Shown: piece after piece, positions 1 through 7,834 of the stretch
Position numbering within the stretch: the stretch's first letter is position 1
Layout: every line of letters begins with the position of its first letter
From: a virus
Direction: 5' to 3' (one strand)
DNA length: 58,157 bases
Virus record (IMG/VR): IMGVR_UViG_3300023220_000531
Location: 1-58,157 of that record
Position numbers and translations under genes: made by a program
Notes under the pieces: model-generated
What the model saw: only the letters and a program-made list of their open reading frames with translations
What the model was told of the DNA's origin: nothing
Databases searched by the model: none

Positions 1-144
1 CGTAACCTCTTCGCCTCATGGATTGTTCGACGGCGCACAGATTACCGTTATTGGCGCCGGTGAGTCTCCTTATAATGTTACCGATGGTTCAGTTCTTGTT
101 ATCGATGCAACTACATTTGCTTATCTGGTTGCTGGTTCACCGGC
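1..144. repeat. Terminal direct repeat, left copy
   Basis: Bases 1-144 are identical to the last 144 bases of the window (58014-58157), checked base by base. The window is therefore a closed circle of about 58,013 bp with an overlap. It could be an assembly overlap of a circular or permuted genome, or less likely a short genuine terminal redundancy. It lies inside the baseplate J coding sequence, so a fixed DNA end here is unlikely. Confidence 0.97.
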
Positions 145-613
145 AACACCGGCAACAGGAACTATTACATCTACCGGTGTTATTCCTTTGGGAAGGATAC
201 AAACATACTTTACCCGAGATCTTGACGCCGACCCGATACCAACAGCGCCTGAAATAGCCGATGTGAATACCGCTATATTGGAAATAACACCAGCAAACAC
301 TCCTGATTCCTTTGTCATCACCAGTGCGCCAACGGCATTACCTATTGATTTCACATTTACAGAGCTGACACCAGACTCGACAACAATGAGAACCGCGGTC
401 AGCGCTAACCTAGATCAATTCTTTAATGAACAGGTTGATGTGAACGTTAATATCGACCGTGACGCTTACAGGGCAGCCATATTCAATACAATAGATCCAG
501 ACACCGGTTTTACAGTCACGTCGTTTGAATTGAGCTCACCTACAGGCGATATCGCTGTTGGTACCGGTGAACTTCCAACACACGGCACAGATGACTATAC
601 GGCGCTTCCATGA
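2..613 (+). CDS. Baseplate J-like protein, C-terminal part (gene begins at 57022)
   Basis: This is the continuation of the gene starting at 57022. Base 1 is the third base of a codon and the frame starting at base 2 joins the 57022 frame exactly when the terminal repeats are merged, giving a 534-residue protein. The Mu gp47 / P2 gpJ family forms the baseplate wedge. This part begins with a beta-rich segment (HGL...G...V.G motif, then a Thr/Ala/Gly-rich PATPATGTI stretch) and ends in the more conserved C-terminal domain with a predicted repeat of alpha/beta units. Its TGA overlaps the ATG of the next gene by four bases (ATGA), the usual translational coupling in this operon. Confidence 0.85.
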   Translation, partial: VTSSPHGLFDGAQITVIGAGESPYNVTDGSVLVIDATTFAYLVAGSPATPATGTITSTGVIPLGRIQTYFTRDLDADPIPTAPEIADVNTAILEITPANTPDSFVITSAPTALPIDFTFTELTPDSTTMRTAVSANLDQFFNEQVDVNVNIDRDAYRAAIFNTIDPDTGFTVTSFELSSPTGDIAVGTGELPTHGTDDYTALP

Positions 614-1194
614 CAGGATTAGTAATAGACAATAAGTTACTGATTGAAACTCAAGAATCATTAGCGGCTTTTTTACCTGGTGGTGAGTTATGGGAATCTG
701 CTTTAATACCTGGTACCAATCTAAATGCCATAACGCTAGGTCTATCCGGTGTCTTGCTGGATATTCAAAGCTTTATGTTTGTCTACAACAGCGAATTTAT
801 ACCCTCTCAACCAGGTACATCTTTCCTTGAGAACTGGGAACAGGCTGTTGGTATTCCTGATGAATGTTTTCCAGGTTCGGAGGAATCAGACCGAGAAACA
901 AGGCGGTTGCATGTATTGGTTAAACTGGCTTCACTTGGTGTTCAAACCACCGACGACTTCATTAACCTAGCGACTATTTTGGGTTTTCCCGGAACTATTG
1001 TAGAATCTGGCATAGACGCGGGTGTAGCAGAACCAGAGGGACAATTTACTATCGTTGTTACTTTTCCATTTTCAGGTAACAATTTTCCTCTAATATTTCC
1101 TATACTGTTTGGTAGTGATCAATTTGCAATACTGGAATGCCTGTTTACTAAACTAAAACCAGACAATTGCGATATCGTTTTTGGAGTGGACTAA
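610..1194 (+). CDS. Baseplate/tail protein, Mu gp48-like (YmfQ/DUF2313 family)
   Basis: A 194-residue protein directly after the J-like gene, overlapping it by ATGA. In Mu-type tails the gene after gp47 is gp48, a small baseplate wedge protein; length, position and features such as LAAFLPGGELW near the N-terminus and the ESDRETRRL segment (around residues 92-100, typical of the helix where these proteins list RR or R residues before a LASLG helix) fit. It would act in tail completion at the virion end opposite the head. The call rests mainly on gene order plus general resemblance. Confidence 0.75.
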   Translation: MTGLVIDNKLLIETQESLAAFLPGGELWESALIPGTNLNAITLGLSGVLLDIQSFMFVYNSEFIPSQPGTSFLENWEQAVGIPDECFPGSEESDRETRRLHVLVKLASLGVQTTDDFINLATILGFPGTIVESGIDAGVAEPEGQFTIVVTFPFSGNNFPLIFPILFGSDQFAILECLFTKLKPDNCDIVFGVD

Positions 1195-1698
1195 GTGAAA
1201 GACTTAACGCCGAAGTTTGACAATACAGGTGGACCAACAGGGCAGTTAGACGCCGATGAATTTAATGATTTTGCGAATGATGTTCAGAATGCGATAACTG
1301 AGTCAGGACAGACACTAACTGTTGCTGTAGGCGATGATAATCTCCAGACACATAAAGCAATCGCAACAGGTGGTAAACGTATTAGCAGGGCTGATGCAAC
1401 TACCGCTGCCGTTGGTGATAACGTTCAACCTGATAATTCTTCGGCCGCACTAACTGTAAAATTGCCACCGATTGCTGATTTATTCGTCGGTGCTACTGTA
1501 TTTTTCGAACAGGTAACAGATCAACTTTATTCTACGAATGCGCTAACTATTGGTAGAAACAGCCAAAGCATTGAAGGGGCTGCGCAAGACTTCGTTATGG
1601 ATTCAGGAAATGCAGATAATACAAAAATTGCCGCCGTATGGGTTGCCGGTTCAATTGGCTGGAAAATACTGGTAGTTGGCACAGTAGGAGCAACATAG
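1195..1698 (+). CDS. Putative tail fibre or baseplate-associated protein
   Basis: A 167-residue protein starting with GTG immediately after the previous stop. It begins with KDLTPKFDNTGGPTGQLDADEFND, a pattern common at the N-terminus of small phage proteins placed between baseplate and tail fibre genes, and continues as low-complexity Thr/Ala/Val-rich beta sequence with no catalytic motif. Position between the gp48-like and the next fibre-like gene suggests a virion component at the tail tip. No specific family recognised. Confidence 0.6.
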   Translation: MKDLTPKFDNTGGPTGQLDADEFNDFANDVQNAITESGQTLTVAVGDDNLQTHKAIATGGKRISRADATTAAVGDNVQPDNSSAALTVKLPPIADLFVGATVFFEQVTDQLYSTNALTIGRNSQSIEGAAQDFVMDSGNADNTKIAAVWVAGSIGWKILVVGTVGAT

Positions 1699-2742
1699 AT
1701 GACAAATTTTGATGATCGGTTCGCTGGCGGTGGCGGGGCATTTTTGGGAGTTCCATATCCCAGGAAGTCCAAGACCTTGAGTAGCGGTTATAACAACACA
1801 TTTACAACTGGTGGAGGAACAATATTTCCCTTCATAGTTGGCCGAGACATTCCTGTTCCTGACACAGTGTACGCTGGTATTATTGCACCGGTCGCAAATT
1901 TAGGGGCGACTTCTGTTATAGCAAGGGGACAGCGGCCTGATGGTACATCCATATGGAGTAAAGCTTACGGCACAGCCCTTAGCGGTCGAGCTACAGGTTC
2001 TTATTACATGGATGAAGCCAGTGGTAAGCTTTATATGCTCCAGGCTGATACCGGGACCACAAATCTTAAATTTATTGATGAGATTGATATGCTACTTGGG
2101 ACAGTAGTGACAAAAGTATCACTTGTTACCGGTATCACAAGTATCAATGCTGACCACAGTTACCATTTGCGGCCAGTTACCCCAGGTTCACCGGGAACTT
2201 CAGACTGGCGGATCATACACGGTTTTGGCTCTGGACAGACTGCCGCAATGTCAGTAATTACCACAAGCAACACAATCACGACTGACAAGCAAGATTTGAA
2301 AGTAGATTCTGGTGGTACTAATCAGAGTTTTGGATTCAAGCCTCAATACATGACCGCCGATAACAAAATTATTATTGGTGATTGGTTACACGCTGACGCT
2401 GGTGCTGGTTTAGAAACCGCGGGAACAAATATTTTCTTTAATATTCAGCGAGGCCCTATGCAAATTGGTGTAATAATGCCATTTGATGGAAACATGCCTT
2501 ATCCTTTTGCGAGTTCAAGCCTTATATCAACTACCCCTATAGATATGGCACCTAATGCACTTAAAACTGCATGGATATCATCTGAGAGTTCAGTAATATT
2601 TATTGCGGATAGTGCGACGACTGCTACGGGTAGCGCTATTCAGGTGTTCGGTAAACGAGTTTTTGACAAAGTTGATTTCGATAGATGGCTGAAAGGTATC
2701 TGTGATGCGCTTAACATGCCAACAGGGGAGGCGTTTTTCTAA
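1699..2742 (+). CDS. Putative tail fibre / tail tip protein
   Basis: A 347-residue protein starting one codon after the previous stop. It has a Gly-rich start (AGGGGAFLG), then repeated short beta-strand-like stretches with many Gly, Thr, Ser and Asp, the composition of a receptor-binding or fibre protein. No enzymatic motif or signal peptide. It sits where phages carry host-specificity proteins, between baseplate and lysis genes, and the next gene overlaps its stop by one base (TAATG). Confidence 0.6.
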   Translation: MTNFDDRFAGGGGAFLGVPYPRKSKTLSSGYNNTFTTGGGTIFPFIVGRDIPVPDTVYAGIIAPVANLGATSVIARGQRPDGTSIWSKAYGTALSGRATGSYYMDEASGKLYMLQADTGTTNLKFIDEIDMLLGTVVTKVSLVTGITSINADHSYHLRPVTPGSPGTSDWRIIHGFGSGQTAAMSVITTSNTITTDKQDLKVDSGGTNQSFGFKPQYMTADNKIIIGDWLHADAGAGLETAGTNIFFNIQRGPMQIGVIMPFDGNMPYPFASSSLISTTPIDMAPNALKTAWISSESSVIFIADSATTATGSAIQVFGKRVFDKVDFDRWLKGICDALNMPTGEAFF

Positions 2743-3188
2743 TGAGCAGAATAGTTTATTTCCAACATGGTAATCCTGATTATAAAGGTGAACAGGAATT
2801 TTTCGGGCCGCCCACATGGGTTGAAAAAGTAGAAAATCCTCCTGGAACTGTGATTCAGGAAGCCGGTTTTTATTGTGACTATAGTGGATCTTCTGATGAA
2901 TCAGTTTTCCCTATACACACACCTTTAGTTGTTGTTAAAGATCGAAGAACCCGTGTAACTGGCCGAGAATTAATTGCTTTGTTTGATTCCCGTGACGAAG
3001 CTATATGGGACAAGGTTGAAGGTTCTGCAGCTACAGAGGCCAAGGATTTCAGAGAGGCCGTTGCCAGAAACTTAGATCGTCGAGTAAGTTTAACAGCCAC
3101 TTTTATCACCGATGCTTTTGCCCTAATGGTTCCATCCATTTGCACTCAAGACGATATTGATTTTGTTTCTCTCGGTATTGAATTGTGA
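2742..3188 (+). CDS. Hypothetical protein, possibly tail-fibre accessory
   Basis: A 148-residue protein coupled to the fibre-like gene (TAATG) and to the esterase gene (GTGA). The second half resembles the short helical proteins that follow tail fibre genes in many myoviruses (FDSRDEAIWDKVEGSAATEAKDFRE then MVPSICTQDDIDFV), so a chaperone or structural accessory role is possible. The N-terminal half starts with a QHGNPDYKGEQEFFGPP segment that I do not recognise. Function unknown. Confidence 0.6.
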   Translation: MSRIVYFQHGNPDYKGEQEFFGPPTWVEKVENPPGTVIQEAGFYCDYSGSSDESVFPIHTPLVVVKDRRTRVTGRELIALFDSRDEAIWDKVEGSAATEAKDFREAVARNLDRRVSLTATFITDAFALMVPSICTQDDIDFVSLGIEL

Positions 3189-3973
3189 GACTTTTAATAT
3201 TATTGATTGCGTTGCTACCGATATCATCCTTTGGTGAATATTTCGCTAATCAATCCTATGGACCAGGGCCACAACACAAATATGACCTCGAGACGACCGA
3301 TAGCGATATTTTGCTTGTATTGGTTCACGGTGGCGGCTGGGTTCAAGGTGATAAACGAGCGGCTAATTTCGATAATGGTGAAGCAATAAAATATGTTGCT
3401 AAACGGTATGGAATCAATATAGCTTCAGTGAATTATACTCTGGCAAAGCCCGGTACACCGACCGCGCCAATCAATAAGGACGGACCCAAGCCACGGCCTA
3501 CCCATAATGTTTATATTGCTGTTACAAAGATCAAGCAACGCACAGGCGCATCGAGGGTTGTTTTACTGGGTACGTCAGCAGGCGCGAACATAGCGGCTCT
3601 CACGTATGCCTATTACAAAGATAAAATCGATGGGTTTATTGGTTTTTATGGTGTCTACGACTTGAAACGAAGCAACGACTTTAATTCAACAGTACAGGGG
3701 ATGGTCGACACTTACACCGGTGGCAGCAATCAGAAAAAGCTTACGGCATCCCCGGTTAATATCCGATTTCCAACAAAGAAATATTTATTATTCCATGGCA
3801 ATGAAGACACTGTAGTTGAATCGATACAGTCAGCACTGATGGTCGATAAAAAGCCTGGTGCTGAGTTTCATCTAATCGAAGGCAAGAATCACGGATTTAA
3901 AGTTTTCGGCGAGAAGAACGACCCAGCGCCATGGGTAGAGCGTTTAATCCGGTTCGTTTATACAGGTGAGTGA
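3185..3973 (+). CDS. Secreted alpha/beta-hydrolase (esterase/lipase family)
   Basis: A 262-residue protein starting with GTG that overlaps the previous stop. Residues 1-17 form a signal peptide (hydrophobic LLILLIALLPISSF). The alpha/beta-hydrolase signature is complete: oxyanion-hole HGGGW at 48-52, nucleophile GTSAG at 129-133 (Ser131), acid Asp208 in HGNEDTV, and His236 in GKNHGF. This is the pattern of the BD-FAE/HSL-like carboxylesterases. Being exported to the periplasm and lying between tail fibre and lysis genes, it could act on cell envelope esters during lysis, or be a moron altering the host surface. Substrate cannot be inferred from the sequence. Confidence 0.85.
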   Translation: MRLLILLIALLPISSFGEYFANQSYGPGPQHKYDLETTDSDILLVLVHGGGWVQGDKRAANFDNGEAIKYVAKRYGINIASVNYTLAKPGTPTAPINKDGPKPRPTHNVYIAVTKIKQRTGASRVVLLGTSAGANIAALTYAYYKDKIDGFIGFYGVYDLKRSNDFNSTVQGMVDTYTGGSNQKKLTASPVNIRFPTKKYLLFHGNEDTVVESIQSALMVDKKPGAEFHLIEGKNHGFKVFGEKNDPAPWVERLIRFVYTGE

Positions 3974-3974
3974 T

Positions 3975-4250
3975 ATGGATAAAAAATGGTTAGTAATTTA
4001 TATGTCTTTGATTATTTCCGGTTGTGGCACTACAGGACTTGTCGATAATGATACCGAATATGTCATGGTGTCTGTCGGTTGCGCTGGTGGTTTGTCAGCT
4101 CTTTTCACTGGTGAGGTTTGCTACTGTAAAGCGACCGATTCAGTTGAAGGAAAGGAAAATGATATTGATTGGAAAATTGATTTCAACGGAAAGGACGATT
4201 GCAAAGTTATCGGTAGGTCTGAAGGTTCTTTGAACACTGAAGGTAACTAA
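3975..4250 (+). CDS. Small putative lipoprotein in the lysis region
   Basis: A 91-residue protein with a basic start (MDKKW), a hydrophobic stretch and a lipobox-like ISGC at residues 14-17, so probably an outer-membrane or periplasmic lipoprotein. ATG at 3975 is chosen over an upstream GTG because AGGTGA lies at ribosome-binding distance. It contains further Cys residues. An outer-membrane spanin role is possible because the following genes are lysis-type, but it lacks the Pro-rich sequence typical of Rz1 proteins. Confidence 0.6.
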   Translation: MDKKWLVIYMSLIISGCGTTGLVDNDTEYVMVSVGCAGGLSALFTGEVCYCKATDSVEGKENDIDWKIDFNGKDDCKVIGRSEGSLNTEGN

Positions 4251-4693
4251 TGGATTTAACAGAGCGATATTCAAGAGCTTCGAATCATCTGCTTTATATA
4301 AAAGTTGGCGGCAGTTATCAATTAGTCGCTGATTACTTCTTTCAAACATCCATTCTCCCCGGCAAAGACATCATCACAGAGCGCTTACACTTGCTGACTG
4401 ATGGCCGCATGTTCATATTGCGCGGTTATTGTTGGGATGGCACCAGTGGCCCCGTAATCGACCGTAAGACTAATATGCGAGCTGGCTGTGGCCATGATGG
4501 TCTTTATCAACTGTCTAGGATGAATAAAATTCCTTTTGAATGGTGGCCTCGGTTAGATTTAGAGTTTGCAAAAGTTCTCGATGAAGACGGAGCGTGGTCT
4601 ATAACTATATGGACAGACCTAAAAGGATTGTCACTTGCCAAAGGTAAAGCAGCGCATCCCAATAGTAGGAAAAAGAGGTACGTGGCGCCATGA
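4250..4693 (+). CDS. DUF1353-type phage protein
   Basis: A 147-residue protein overlapping the lipoprotein stop by one base. It carries the pattern of the DUF1353 family: a G..WDGTSGPVID segment in the middle (around residues 62-72) followed by an A-x-H-D-x-LY-like MRAGCGHDGLYQL. DUF1353 proteins occur in the lysis/tail end regions of many phages; their role is not established. The motif residues (Asp, His-Asp) suggest metal binding or hydrolysis, which is inference. The next gene starts in its stop codon (ATGA). Confidence 0.7.
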   Translation: MDLTERYSRASNHLLYIKVGGSYQLVADYFFQTSILPGKDIITERLHLLTDGRMFILRGYCWDGTSGPVIDRKTNMRAGCGHDGLYQLSRMNKIPFEWWPRLDLEFAKVLDEDGAWSITIWTDLKGLSLAKGKAAHPNSRKKRYVAP

Positions 4694-5028
4694 AAAAATT
4701 ACTAACAAAGTACTGGCCGGTAACCGTTTTCGTTTTGGGCGGAATTATCTCAGCTATAGCTTACGGTGCCGAAGCGGTACACGATCACGCGAAAGCCGAG
4801 AACGCCAAACAAACAGAAAACACAAAGCAGGTCGCGCAGTCAGCTGCCGCCAGCATGAAGGCAATAGCCCTTCTGATACAGGAACAGCGCATTGCTGAAA
4901 TGAGCGATCGAAAGAACGAGATAGAATCGAAAGTCACCCAGACCGAACCAGAACGACTCCGAGTTCTCCAGATAAAAAAGAGTCTCGAGGCTGCGCGGTT
5001 GTCCGTAAAAACAATAGGATCGATGTAG
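4690..5028 (+). CDS. Single-pass membrane protein with coiled coil (inner-membrane spanin-like)
   Basis: A 112-residue protein: short basic N-terminus, one membrane segment (about residues 9-28, VTVFVLGGIISAIAYG), then a long charged, Ala/Gln/Glu/Lys-rich helical stretch to the end. This is the topology of an i-spanin (Rz-like): N-terminal anchor and periplasmic coiled coil. It directly precedes the endolysin gene. No sequence identity to a named Rz is claimed; it could also be a lysis accessory protein. Confidence 0.55.
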   Translation: MKKLLTKYWPVTVFVLGGIISAIAYGAEAVHDHAKAENAKQTENTKQVAQSAAASMKAIALLIQEQRIAEMSDRKNEIESKVTQTEPERLRVLQIKKSLEAARLSVKTIGSM

Positions 5029-5031
5029 ATA

Positions 5032-5520
5032 ATGGCTAAATTCGGTAAAACATCACTGCAAAGACAGGAAGGGCTCTGTATCGAACTAAAAGAAGCCTCT
5101 AACCAGGTGATTCAAGTAATCGATCATTCCATTATCTGTAGTATTCGGAGCAAAGAGGATCAAAACAAGGCCTTTAATAGCTCACCACAGCGCTCTCACA
5201 TCAAATGGCCAATGTCTAAGCACAATGTAACCTCTGAACGAACTAAGGCTGACGCCATCGACGTGTGGCCCTGGATACCAGGCTTTGGCGCCATCAGTGG
5301 CAGCAAAGAACAGATAGCGGACATAATGCTCAAGCAAAATAAAAGCAGGGTTCAGGTATTAGCATTCGTTTATAAATCGTTCGCCAGGCTATCCGGTTAT
5401 TATCAAATGGCAGGTTATGATTTAGGCTTCGATACTATCTGGGGCGGTGACTGGGACAATGACGGAAACCTTTTAGACCAAAACTTTCATGACCTCCCAC
5501 ACATAGAAATCGTTCGATAG
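5032..5520 (+). CDS. Endolysin, M15-type peptidase (L-alanyl-D-glutamate type)
   Basis: A 162-residue protein with the metal-peptidase pattern of the VanY/M15_4 endolysins: N-terminal CSIRSKEDQNKAF, then S-K-H......A-D-A-I-D-V-W-P-W (residues about 62-81, metal-binding His and Asp), and a C-terminal WGGDWDNDG followed by D-L-P-H-I-E-I (metal-binding His and the Glu pair partner). It would cleave peptide cross-bridges of peptidoglycan. No signal peptide, so release needs a holin, consistent with membrane protein genes just downstream. SD-like sequence is weak because the gene starts three bases after the previous stop. Confidence 0.88.
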   Translation: MAKFGKTSLQRQEGLCIELKEASNQVIQVIDHSIICSIRSKEDQNKAFNSSPQRSHIKWPMSKHNVTSERTKADAIDVWPWIPGFGAISGSKEQIADIMLKQNKSRVQVLAFVYKSFARLSGYYQMAGYDLGFDTIWGGDWDNDGNLLDQNFHDLPHIEIVR

Positions 5521-5534
5521 TAGATTAATCCCTC

Positions 5535-5548
5535 TTTTTGGTTATAAT
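5535..5548 (+). promoter_or_regulatory. Possible promoter -10 box after the endolysin gene
   Basis: The short gap 5521-5580 contains a perfect TATAAT at 5543-5548 preceded by a T-rich run, 33 bases before the ATG of the small acidic-tail gene. A good -35 box at 17 bases is not present. It is the only clear gap in the lysis operon, so an internal promoter is plausible but unproven. Confidence 0.3.
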
Positions 5549-5580
5549 CACTTCATTGATTAAAACTTATAGGTATCAGT

Positions 5581-5694
5581 ATGACGCCCGAAATTGAAAC
5601 CAAACCAGATTCAATTCCTAAAGGTGGTGGTGGAGGTACCTCTGAACCGCGAGATAGAGATCGAGAAGATGATGATTTAGGTGAAGTCGAGTAA
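5581..5694 (+). CDS. Very small protein with poly-Gly and acidic C-terminus
   Basis: A 37-residue ORF (MTPEIETKPDSIPKGGGGG..., then alternating Arg/Asp and an acidic tail). It is coupled to the next gene: its TAA overlaps the ATG at 5694 (TAATG). The even spacing and coupling support a real gene. Small proteins of this kind are often found beside phage holin/antiholin genes, but no function can be assigned. Confidence 0.55.
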   Translation: MTPEIETKPDSIPKGGGGGTSEPRDRDREDDDLGEVE

Positions 5695-6242
5695 TGGAAT
5701 ATTCATTCATTTTATTTGCGATCATCGCTGGTGTTGTTGCAAACCTAAGCACCTCTGATGAGAAAGTAAGACTTTGTATCATGTATGCTCAGGTATTATT
5801 ATTCGCTGGTCTTTTTGCCCACGGTACGACGGCCTGGATAAATCATAGAGATTCCATGTTACCTGCAAGCGATTGGTTGACTCGGTTTCTGGATTTTTAT
5901 CAATACCTGGTACCCGCAGCATTGAACCTCTATGCAATAACAAGGTTTCAGAAGTCAATGAACCGGGCTTATAGGCTTATTTCTATTCCATTATCGTTCA
6001 CTATTTTATACAACATCGGCGTTCCTTTAGAGTTTAAATTATTCGGGACAACCAATCTTTGGTCCGCTACTTTCATAATCCCCGCACTTTGTGCTACTGA
6101 GGTGATCTTATTACTGGTAGGTTCAGATGTCATTCGAGATAAATTTGGCGGTATTGATCGTGATGGTCATACTGTTCGAAGTACGCTTAGTCGACCTGCT
6201 AGAAACCGCAGTTTACATAGGGGTGATACACACCGTAATTAA
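5694..6242 (+). CDS. Multi-pass membrane protein in the lysis region
   Basis: A 182-residue protein with about five hydrophobic segments (for example residues 2-18, 26-45, 70-85, 100-120, 128-148) and a basic C-terminal tail. Location between endolysin and the holin-like gene suggests a role in lysis timing or superinfection exclusion, but I do not recognise the family. Its last 80 bases are overlapped by another small ORF in a different frame (6163-6297). Confidence 0.65.
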   Translation: MEYSFILFAIIAGVVANLSTSDEKVRLCIMYAQVLLFAGLFAHGTTAWINHRDSMLPASDWLTRFLDFYQYLVPAALNLYAITRFQKSMNRAYRLISIPLSFTILYNIGVPLEFKLFGTTNLWSATFIIPALCATEVILLLVGSDVIRDKFGGIDRDGHTVRSTLSRPARNRSLHRGDTHRN

Positions 6243-6297
6243 GGTGGTTGTATCGGGTATCAAAGCATTGGCCAAAGAAGCGGAGGACGACGAATAA
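6163..6297 (+). CDS. Small membrane-anchored peptide overlapping the upstream gene
   Basis: A 44-residue ORF starting inside the end of the 5694-6242 gene in another frame. It has a hydrophobic amphipathic stretch (VDLLETAVYIGVIHTVIKVVV) and ends in an acidic tail (EAEDDE). No clear ribosome-binding site is visible; translation could be coupled to the upstream gene. It fills an otherwise empty stretch to 6297, which is the main argument that it is real. Confidence 0.4.
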   Translation: MVILFEVRLVDLLETAVYIGVIHTVIKVVVSGIKALAKEAEDDE

Positions 6298-6335
6298 TTA
6301 TTCATGGTGCGCCTGGATAATTCGGCGTTAAATGG

Positions 6336-6653
6336 ATGTTATTAACTCAATTCATCAGTTCTTATTCTGTATACATCGATGCTGGTCTCATTGGGACATT
6401 CGGTGGCCTAGCTAATTATTTCTACTACATCGATAAACAACATTTAAAATTTAAATTCAGACATCTTTTTACCACATCAATATTGGCATTCTTCATGGGA
6501 ATTGTCGGTTATGTCTTCCTTCCCACTGGACCCAATAAGCTGGGTTACCTGATGCTGGTAGGGTTTTTCTGCTATCCAATAATTGATTTTCTTTCTAAGA
6601 ATTTGGATAGGGTATTAAAGGCGATAATTAAGCGAGGGACTTTTGGCGACTGA
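6336..6653 (+). CDS. Putative holin (multi-pass membrane protein)
   Basis: A 105-residue protein with three hydrophobic segments (about residues 14-30, 45-63 and 68-86) and a basic C-terminal end (VLKAIIKRGTFGD). The start, IDAGLIGTFGGLANYFYY, resembles the LydA/superfamily-IV style phage holins that begin with a DAGLIG-type helix. Size, topology and position in the lysis block support a holin that permeabilises the inner membrane to release the endolysin. It is the last rightward gene before the convergent leftward genes. Confidence 0.6.
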   Translation: MLLTQFISSYSVYIDAGLIGTFGGLANYFYYIDKQHLKFKFRHLFTTSILAFFMGIVGYVFLPTGPNKLGYLMLVGFFCYPIIDFLSKNLDRVLKAIIKRGTFGD

Positions 6654-6803
6654 TGGAACTTTGCACCAAAATTCACCATTAACGACAATCACATCACATT
6701 TGATTCCAACCAGAACAGTCCTTTGAATATGCCTAACCGTCTCGGTGCTAAAGCTGATTAAGATCAAGAAAATTACTATTTTTATTAGTGTGGTTTTAGC
6801 CAT
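6615..6803 (-). CDS. Small putative exported protein, antisense to the holin end
   Basis: A 62-residue leftward ORF whose start overlaps the stop of the HNH gene (TAAATG arrangement). The N-terminus is a convincing signal peptide or membrane anchor (MAKTTLIKIVIFLILISFS), followed by a short Val/Cys-containing tail. It overlaps the last 39 bases of the rightward holin gene on the other strand. No family recognised; the alternative is that it is spurious and the region is only the meeting point of two convergent transcripts. Confidence 0.4.
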   Translation of the reverse strand: MAKTTLIKIVIFLILISFSTETVRHIQRTVLVGIKCDVIVVNGEFWCKVPSVAKSPSLNYRL

Positions 6804-7311
6804 TTAAACCAGGTCCGTTAGCCCTATGCCATGCACCGTGGCAACTGCGGCACAACCATCTTACCGACAGAAGCAATGAATAGTCGTCGTGATGGCCGTG
6901 CAATGTGTCTGTATTGTCGCATTTCGAACAATTATCCGGCCTTGTCAACCAACCACATTTTATTGCGTTGTTAACTGCGGTTTTTGCTTTAGTCTTGATT
7001 GGGTTTTTTGCGGTATATTTGGCTTTACTACGCCTGTATTCATCAGTCTTTTGATAAGCTGCCTGATAGTTTTTGTATTTGTCGCTTTTTTGATGTTTGG
7101 ACACAGTAAGATTTCTGGCTTCGCTCTTTAGATAAGCTGCTCTGACGCTCTTACCTTTAGCACTGTTCACGTATTCAGTCTCAAACTTCTTTCTACACGT
7201 CTTGCATGCATACTGAAGACCGTCTTTTGATTTGGCTCGCCTACTAAATTCAGATAGTGGAGTGGGATTTTTACAAGTGGTGCATATTTTAGTAGAATCA
7301 ATATCAGACAT
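6796..7311 (-). CDS. HNH-type nuclease, cassette 1
   Basis: A 171-residue protein. N-terminal Cys4 zinc module (CTTCKNPTPLSEF and ACKTCRKKF), a Lys/Tyr/Ala-rich middle (QKTDEY, AKYTAKNP), then a C-terminal HNH-like metal site: NCSKCDNTD, HGHHDDYS, and WLCRSCHGAWHRANGPGLNG. This is the layout of phage HNH endonucleases with tandem CxxC. It is a clear paralogue of the gene at 13206-13703, including a near-identical end (GPGLNG) and leader. Likely a free-standing homing-type endonuclease; no intron is seen. Start ATG has AGAGGT just upstream. Confidence 0.8.
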   Translation of the reverse strand: MSDIDSTKICTTCKNPTPLSEFSRRAKSKDGLQYACKTCRKKFETEYVNSAKGKSVRAAYLKSEARNLTVSKHQKSDKYKNYQAAYQKTDEYRRSKAKYTAKNPIKTKAKTAVNNAIKCGWLTRPDNCSKCDNTDTLHGHHDDYSLLLSVRWLCRSCHGAWHRANGPGLNG

Positions 7312-7384
7312 TTTGACCTCTGCTATAGGTTGAAATGATTAGAATAGAGCCAGTTGACGCTGGCTTTGTTCGTTTATTATAGCA
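7312..7384 (-). promoter_or_regulatory. Promoter and hairpin leader of HNH cassette 1
   Basis: Reading leftward: an extended -10 box TGCTATAAT (complement of 7376-7384), then a 6-bp hairpin AGCCAG-cgtcaa-CTGGCT, then a leader that shares ATTTCAACCTA, AGCAGAGGT and AAAATG with the leader of the second HNH gene at 13703. The ribosome-binding site is the AGAGGT. No -35 box is evident, as expected for an extended -10 promoter. Confidence 0.55.
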
Positions 7385-7573
7385 TTTTTATTAAAACTGT
7401 GGTCTCAGATAATTCAAACATACATTTAGCGCCGCTCTTTATTTTTCTATAAGTCTGAATACTTGTCGGGGAACTCATAGAAAAACATTATCTGGTTTAG
7501 GCGTAGATACCACTTACCACCCCTTTTAAGGTGCCGACTTAACGACTGACGCGCCCCGATGTTCATTTAAATA
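7385..7573. other. Intergenic stretch without a recognisable gene
   Basis: The stretch between the HNH cassette promoter and the end of the 7574 gene has no ORF with a start signal on either strand. It has A/T-rich and G/C-rich patches and no strong hairpin with a T tract. Leftward transcripts from upstream would read through it. Confidence 0.5.
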
Positions 7574-7834
7574 TTACCACCAAAAAGGGAGTTCAATTTC
7601 TTCTTTCTCACAATACTCAATAATAGCTTCTTTCTCTGTAGCGCCGAATCCCATTGCATCAAACCCGTATTTGTCTCCAAAGTCGCCAGGGCTTTCCATT
7701 TCATCCCAACAAGTCCAAGGATGATCACCGCAACCAGGCGAATTCCATGTGTAAATTTTATTTACTTTTTTCCAATCGCCAAGAGTCGCTTTTTGCTGAC
7801 CAATTCCCTCGATCGATAATTGTTCATTGCTCAT
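7574..7834 (-). CDS. Hypothetical protein, acidic with Trp/Cys-rich centre
   Basis: An 86-residue protein starting at the ATG at 7834; GGAG lies eight bases upstream, which favours it over a TTG two codons earlier. The middle has a WNSPGCGDHPWTCWDEM segment and the C-terminus ends in EIELPFWW. No conserved family recognised. It is the first gene beyond a 65-base gap (7841-7905) in the leftward cluster of small genes. Confidence 0.55.
   Translation of the reverse strand: MSNEQLSIEGIGQQKATLGDWKKVNKIYTWNSPGCGDHPWTCWDEMESPGDFGDKYGFDAMGFGATEKEAIIEYCEKEEIELPFWW

Noticed and set aside
4635-4898. 87-codon frame with basic composition
   Set aside because: It is out of frame with the end of the DUF1353 gene and the spanin-like gene, both of which are coupled and supported by topology.
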